From Pseudoalteromonas sp. R3 (GTDB taxonomy: Bacteria > Pseudomonadota > Gammaproteobacteria > Enterobacterales > Alteromonadaceae), in assembly GCF_004014715.1 (NCBI RefSeq), contig NZ_CP034835.1, forward strand, positions 1,798,001 through 1,862,000: a stretch of DNA of 64,000 nucleotides. The letters are read 5' to 3'. A model generated the notes under the pieces. That model ran no database searches and had not been told where the DNA came from. It worked only from the letters and a program-made list of their open reading frames with translations. Of this stretch, positions 61,224 to 64,000 are shown piece after piece (position 1 is the stretch's first letter; every line of letters begins with the position of its first letter). The translations under genes and the position numbers were made by a program.

Positions 61224-62897
61224 CTATTCTGCGCTTTGGTAAGCATGGCTATGCACATTAGCTGCCCGACCGGATGGATCGGCATTTTGCTCAAAAGACG
61301 CATCCCAGGCCAGCGCCTCGGGTGTTGAGCAGGCAACAGATTTACCATGCGGAACGCATTTGGCAGCTGCATCACCAGGAAAGTGAGATTCAAAGATACT
61401 ACGATAGTAATAGGCTTCTTTGCTGTCGGGAGTATTAATTGGGAAGCGATATCCGGCACTGGCCAGCTCCTGATCGCTGACCTTTTCATTCACATACTCT
61501 TTTAATGAGTCTATCCAGGAATACCCAACGCCGTCAGAGAATTGCTCTTTTTGACGCCACAGTACTTCATCAGGGAGGTAGCCATCGAACGCCTCCCGAA
61601 TAATATGCTTCTCAATACGACCTTCTTTACACATCTTGTATTCAGGGTTAGTACGCATGGCGATATCCACGAACTCTTTGTCCAGGAAAGGAACGCGTGC
61701 TTCTACGCCCCAGGCTGCCATGGACTTGTTGGCGCGCAGGCAGTCAAACATATGTAGCTTAGATACTTTGCGATTGAGCTCTTCATGGAACTCCTGGCTG
61801 TTTGGCGCTTTATGGAAATATAAATAACCTCCAAACAGCTCGTCGGCGCCTTCACCGGAGAGTACCATTTTAATACCCATAGCCTTGATGTAGCGGGCCA
61901 TCAGATACATTGGAGTAGACGCACGGACTGTGGTTACATCATAGGTTTCAAGGTGGTAAATGACTTCCTTGAGAGCATCGATGCCTTGTTGTACTGTAAA
62001 ATGAATAGGGTGGTGAACGGTACCTATTTGATCTGCAACCTTTTGCGCAGCTGCCAGATCAGGTGAGCCTTCAAGTCCGATAGAAAAGGAGTGTAATTTT
62101 GGCCACCAGGCCTCACTCGCACCATCGTCTTCTATGCGACGTGCGGCAAACTTTTGAGTGATGGCGGAGATAACCGATGAGTCGAGGCCGCCAGAGAGCA
62201 ACACGCCATAAGGTACATCACACATTAACTGACGCTTGACCGCTGCTTCAAGTGCGTCTTTGACTGTTTCTGCAGTGGCTTCGTTATTTTTAACTGCCTC
62301 AAACTTTTGCCAGTCTCGCTGATAATAGGGCCTTAGGGTGCCTTCTTTGGAATAAAGATAGTGCCCTGGCGGAAACTCTTCAATCTGGTTGCAAATTGGT
62401 GTGAGCGCCTTCATCTCACTGGCGACATAAAAGTTACCATGCTGGTCCCGCCCTGTGTATAGCGGGATAATACCAATGTGATCGCGACCGATCAAATAGG
62501 CATCTTCCTGTTCATCATACAGACAAAAGGCAAAAATACCGTTCAGGTCATCGAGGAACTCAGGACCTTTTTGTTTATATAATGCCAGCAACACCTCACA
62601 GTCTGATTGAGTCTGGAACGTGAAGGGCACAGTGAGCTTTTGAGCCAGTTCTTTGTGGTTATAGATTTCGCCATTGACTGCAAGAATGTGGGTTCGCTCC
62701 GGGTTATAAAGTGGCTGGGCACCGCTGGATACGCCTACAATGGCGAGTCGCTCATGCACCAGAATGGCTTTATCACTGGCATATACACCGGACCAGTCTG
62801 GACCGCGATGTCGTAATCGCTTGGACATTTCTATTGCCTGCTCGCGCAGAATGGCTGGATCTGATTTGATCTCCAGCACACCAAAAATTGAACACAT
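61224..62897 (-). CDS. asnB: Asparagine synthetase B, glutamine-hydrolysing
   Basis: A 557-residue enzyme converting aspartate to asparagine with glutamine and ATP. The start at 62897 gives MCSIFGV, so the N-terminal nucleophile Cys is exposed after Met removal; the longer frame to 63050 would bury it. The glutaminase domain spans about 2-210 (RHRGPDWSGV, LAVNGEIYNHKEL, SDCEVLL). The synthetase domain has the PP-loop LLSGGLDSSVIS and SGEGADELFGGY. The length matches E. coli AsnB (554). It is separated from pcp by 168 bases containing a hairpin. Confidence 0.97.
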   Translation of the reverse strand: MCSIFGVLEIKSDPAILREQAIEMSKRLRHRGPDWSGVYASDKAILVHERLAIVGVSSGAQPLYNPERTHILAVNGEIYNHKELAQKLTVPFTFQTQSDCEVLLALYKQKGPEFLDDLNGIFAFCLYDEQEDAYLIGRDHIGIIPLYTGRDQHGNFYVASEMKALTPICNQIEEFPPGHYLYSKEGTLRPYYQRDWQKFEAVKNNEATAETVKDALEAAVKRQLMCDVPYGVLLSGGLDSSVISAITQKFAARRIEDDGASEAWWPKLHSFSIGLEGSPDLAAAQKVADQIGTVHHPIHFTVQQGIDALKEVIYHLETYDVTTVRASTPMYLMARYIKAMGIKMVLSGEGADELFGGYLYFHKAPNSQEFHEELNRKVSKLHMFDCLRANKSMAAWGVEARVPFLDKEFVDIAMRTNPEYKMCKEGRIEKHIIREAFDGYLPDEVLWRQKEQFSDGVGYSWIDSLKEYVNEKVSDQELASAGYRFPINTPDSKEAYYYRSIFESHFPGDAAAKCVPHGKSVACSTPEALAWDASFEQNADPSGRAANVHSHAYQSAE

Positions 62898-63021
62898 AAT
62901 AACCTCATTCCTGTTAACTATTATTATCGAGCGGACACACTGGTGCCATCTCGTGCCTTTAGTACTATCAGAAATGAGATCGCAAGTCACATAAAAAACA
63001 GCGATTTTATTGGATAGATTC

Positions 63022-63059
63022 CGCCCTGTTTTGGTGCGCAGATGAACCAAAACAGGGCG
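63022..63059 (-). terminator. Hairpin after pcp
   Basis: A perfect 14-bp stem (63022-63035 with 63046-63059) around a 10-base loop, just after the pcp stop at 63066. There is no clear U-run on the minus strand. Confidence 0.6.
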
Positions 63060-63065
63060 TCTGTA

Positions 63066-63728
63066 TTAGTGAGTGGTACCAGCAGCGATTTGAAGATCAC
63101 TGTCATGGCGCAGAGCGGATAAAATCATCACTTTAAGTGCATCGACAACCATAGGTACACTCATGCTGGGTGCACCTGCATGGTGCAGTGCCTGTTCGGG
63201 TAAGTAAGGAATATGGATAAATCCTCCCCGACAATTTAGCTGGTGCTCATGGATATAATGAAGTAACCCATACATCACATGGTTACACACATAAGTGCCA
63301 GCGGTGTTTGATATGCTGGCCGGGATATGCGCCTGTCTCAGATCATTGAGCATGTGTTTTACTGGCAACGCGGCAAAATAAGCTGCCGGGCCACCTGCCA
63401 ACACGGGGGTATCTATGGGTTGTGCCCCCGCATTGTCTGCGATGCGGGCATCATTGACATTGATAGCCACGCGCTCGATAGAAATATCGGCGCGACCACC
63501 AGCCTGACCTACACACAGCACGAGCGACGGGGCATACTTATCAATGGCTCGGTTGAGCTGTGTCAGAGCATGGTCAAACTCGCAGGGGAGTTCTTTGGTT
63601 CGAATCGTGTATTCACCAATATGGCAGCCATCGAGCTGGTGAACTGCCTGCCACGAAGGGTTAACCGATTCGCCGCCGAAGGGTTCAAACCCGGTCAATA
63701 AAACGGTTTTGTGTGGTCCTTTAGTCAT
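63066..63728 (-). CDS. pcp: Pyrrolidone-carboxylate peptidase (pyroglutamyl peptidase I)
   Basis: A 220-residue cysteine peptidase removing N-terminal 5-oxoproline (pyroglutamate). The catalytic triad is visible as Glu86 (DISIERVA), Cys148 ([11 protein letters not shown]) and His172 ([11 protein letters not shown]). The start at 63728 ([19 protein letters not shown]) is chosen; the frame extends five codons upstream. The start overlaps the DUF979 gene end by eight bases, so the two are translationally coupled. Context suggests a 5-oxoproline uptake and release module. Confidence 0.95.
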   Translation of the reverse strand: MTKGPHKTVLLTGFEPFGGESVNPSWQAVHQLDGCHIGEYTIRTKELPCEFDHALTQLNRAIDKYAPSLVLCVGQAGGRADISIERVAINVNDARIADNAGAQPIDTPVLAGGPAAYFAALPVKHMLNDLRQAHIPASISNTAGTYVCNHVMYGLLHYIHEHQLNCRGGFIHIPYLPEQALHHAGAPSMSVPMVVDALKVMILSALRHDSDLQIAAGTTH

Positions 63729-64000
63729 TGAAGATAACTCCATACATGAGCAAGATGTTGATAGCCAATAGGGACAGAGCAGTTGGGATCTGTACCTTAA
63801 TGACCTGATACTTGTCTTTTAAATCTAATAGCGCTGCAGGGACTATATTGAAGTTGGCTGCCATAGGTGTCATCAGCGTGCCGCAGTAGCCGGAATACAT
63901 GCCAATTGCAACCAGTGGAGCCGCACTTGCACCATGGCCCTGAATTAAGAAAGGCACAGCAATACCGGCTGTCATGACAGGGAAGGCGGCAAATGCATTG
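63721..64000 (-). CDS. DUF979-family membrane protein, C-terminal part (5-oxoproline transporter subunit)
   Basis: The last 92 codons of a gene that continues beyond the right edge. The visible part is hydrophobic with two or three spans ([42 protein letters not shown], then [19 protein letters not shown]). DUF979 proteins occur beside DUF969 proteins and pcp and are annotated as 5-oxoproline transporter subunits. The pcp gene overlaps its stop by eight bases. The identity rests on this linkage plus the conserved [15 protein letters not shown] motif. Confidence 0.85.
   Translation of the reverse strand, partial: NAFAAFPVMTAGIAVPFLIQGHGASAAPLVAIGMYSGYCGTLMTPMAANFNIVPAALLDLKDKYQVIKVQIPTALSLLAINILLMYGVIFND

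Noticed and set aside
62898..63050. 51-residue N-terminal extension of AsnB
   Set aside because: It would bury the catalytic Cys that must follow the initiator Met.

Overview
The window is chromosomal DNA of a marine gammaproteobacterium, most likely Pseudoalteromonas or a close relative in the Alteromonadales. This rests on gene content and order: FabY-type ketosynthase, monomeric isocitrate dehydrogenase, ccoNOQP-HIS-fnr-uspE-ttcA, cspD/clpSA/infA/bpt/aat/trxB, and a PLD-type PssA. It is a family-level inference from protein resemblance, not a database result. I saw no tRNA, rRNA, insertion sequence, prophage or CRISPR array.

Layout. 1-3.0 kb: 5' part of rsmF, then a divergent GAPDH-arsJ pair for organoarsenical export. 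3.1-5.1 kb: a Cache-type chemoreceptor. 5.3-15.4 kb (all minus strand): ttcA, uspE, fnr, then the cbb3 oxidase assembly genes (TauE-like, ccoS, ccoI, ccoH) and structural genes (ccoP, ccoQ, ccoO, ccoN), so the oxidase, its copper/assembly factors and its oxygen regulator lie together. 15.7-22.5 kb: a small lipoprotein, then an unrecognised locus of two large related lipoproteins flanking an outer-membrane beta-barrel. 22.6-30.8 kb: Gre-like factor, GlxA-type regulator, fabY, glutathione-dependent formaldehyde detoxification (fghA, frmA, LysR regulator) and a SulP transporter. 30.9-34.0 kb: lolCDE. 34.1-44.6 kb: an accessory chemosensory operon (MCP, CheY, STAS, CheA, MCP, two CheW, CheR, CheB, EAL protein). 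44.8-53.2 kb: DUF4826, GNAT, roxA, purB, hflD, mnmA, rluE, icd. 53.6-59.6 kb: the N-degron neighbourhood (cspD, clpS, clpA, infA, bpt, aat, trxB). 59.8-64 kb: pssA, asnB, pcp and a partial DUF979 gene.

Two observations stand out. First, the first receptor of the chemosensory operon carries, after its signalling hairpin, a CheZ-like helix with a D-x3-Q motif and ends in a VDDL...F tail resembling the CheY-binding tail of CheZ. The operon has no separate CheZ or CheD, so this looks like a receptor-phosphatase fusion. Second, the lipoprotein-barrel-lipoprotein locus at 16.4-22.5 kb looks like an undescribed envelope system: both lipoproteins share a Cys/GCG plus EF-hand-like loop and an IYDVV segment.

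Four genes (the barrel gene, lolC, roxA, and probably hflD) each look one base short near the start or in the coding region. Three of these are at homopolymers and one gene (lolC) is normally essential. The economical explanation is base-calling deletions in the assembly. A slippage-based switch at the A7 tract of the barrel gene is the most interesting alternative.
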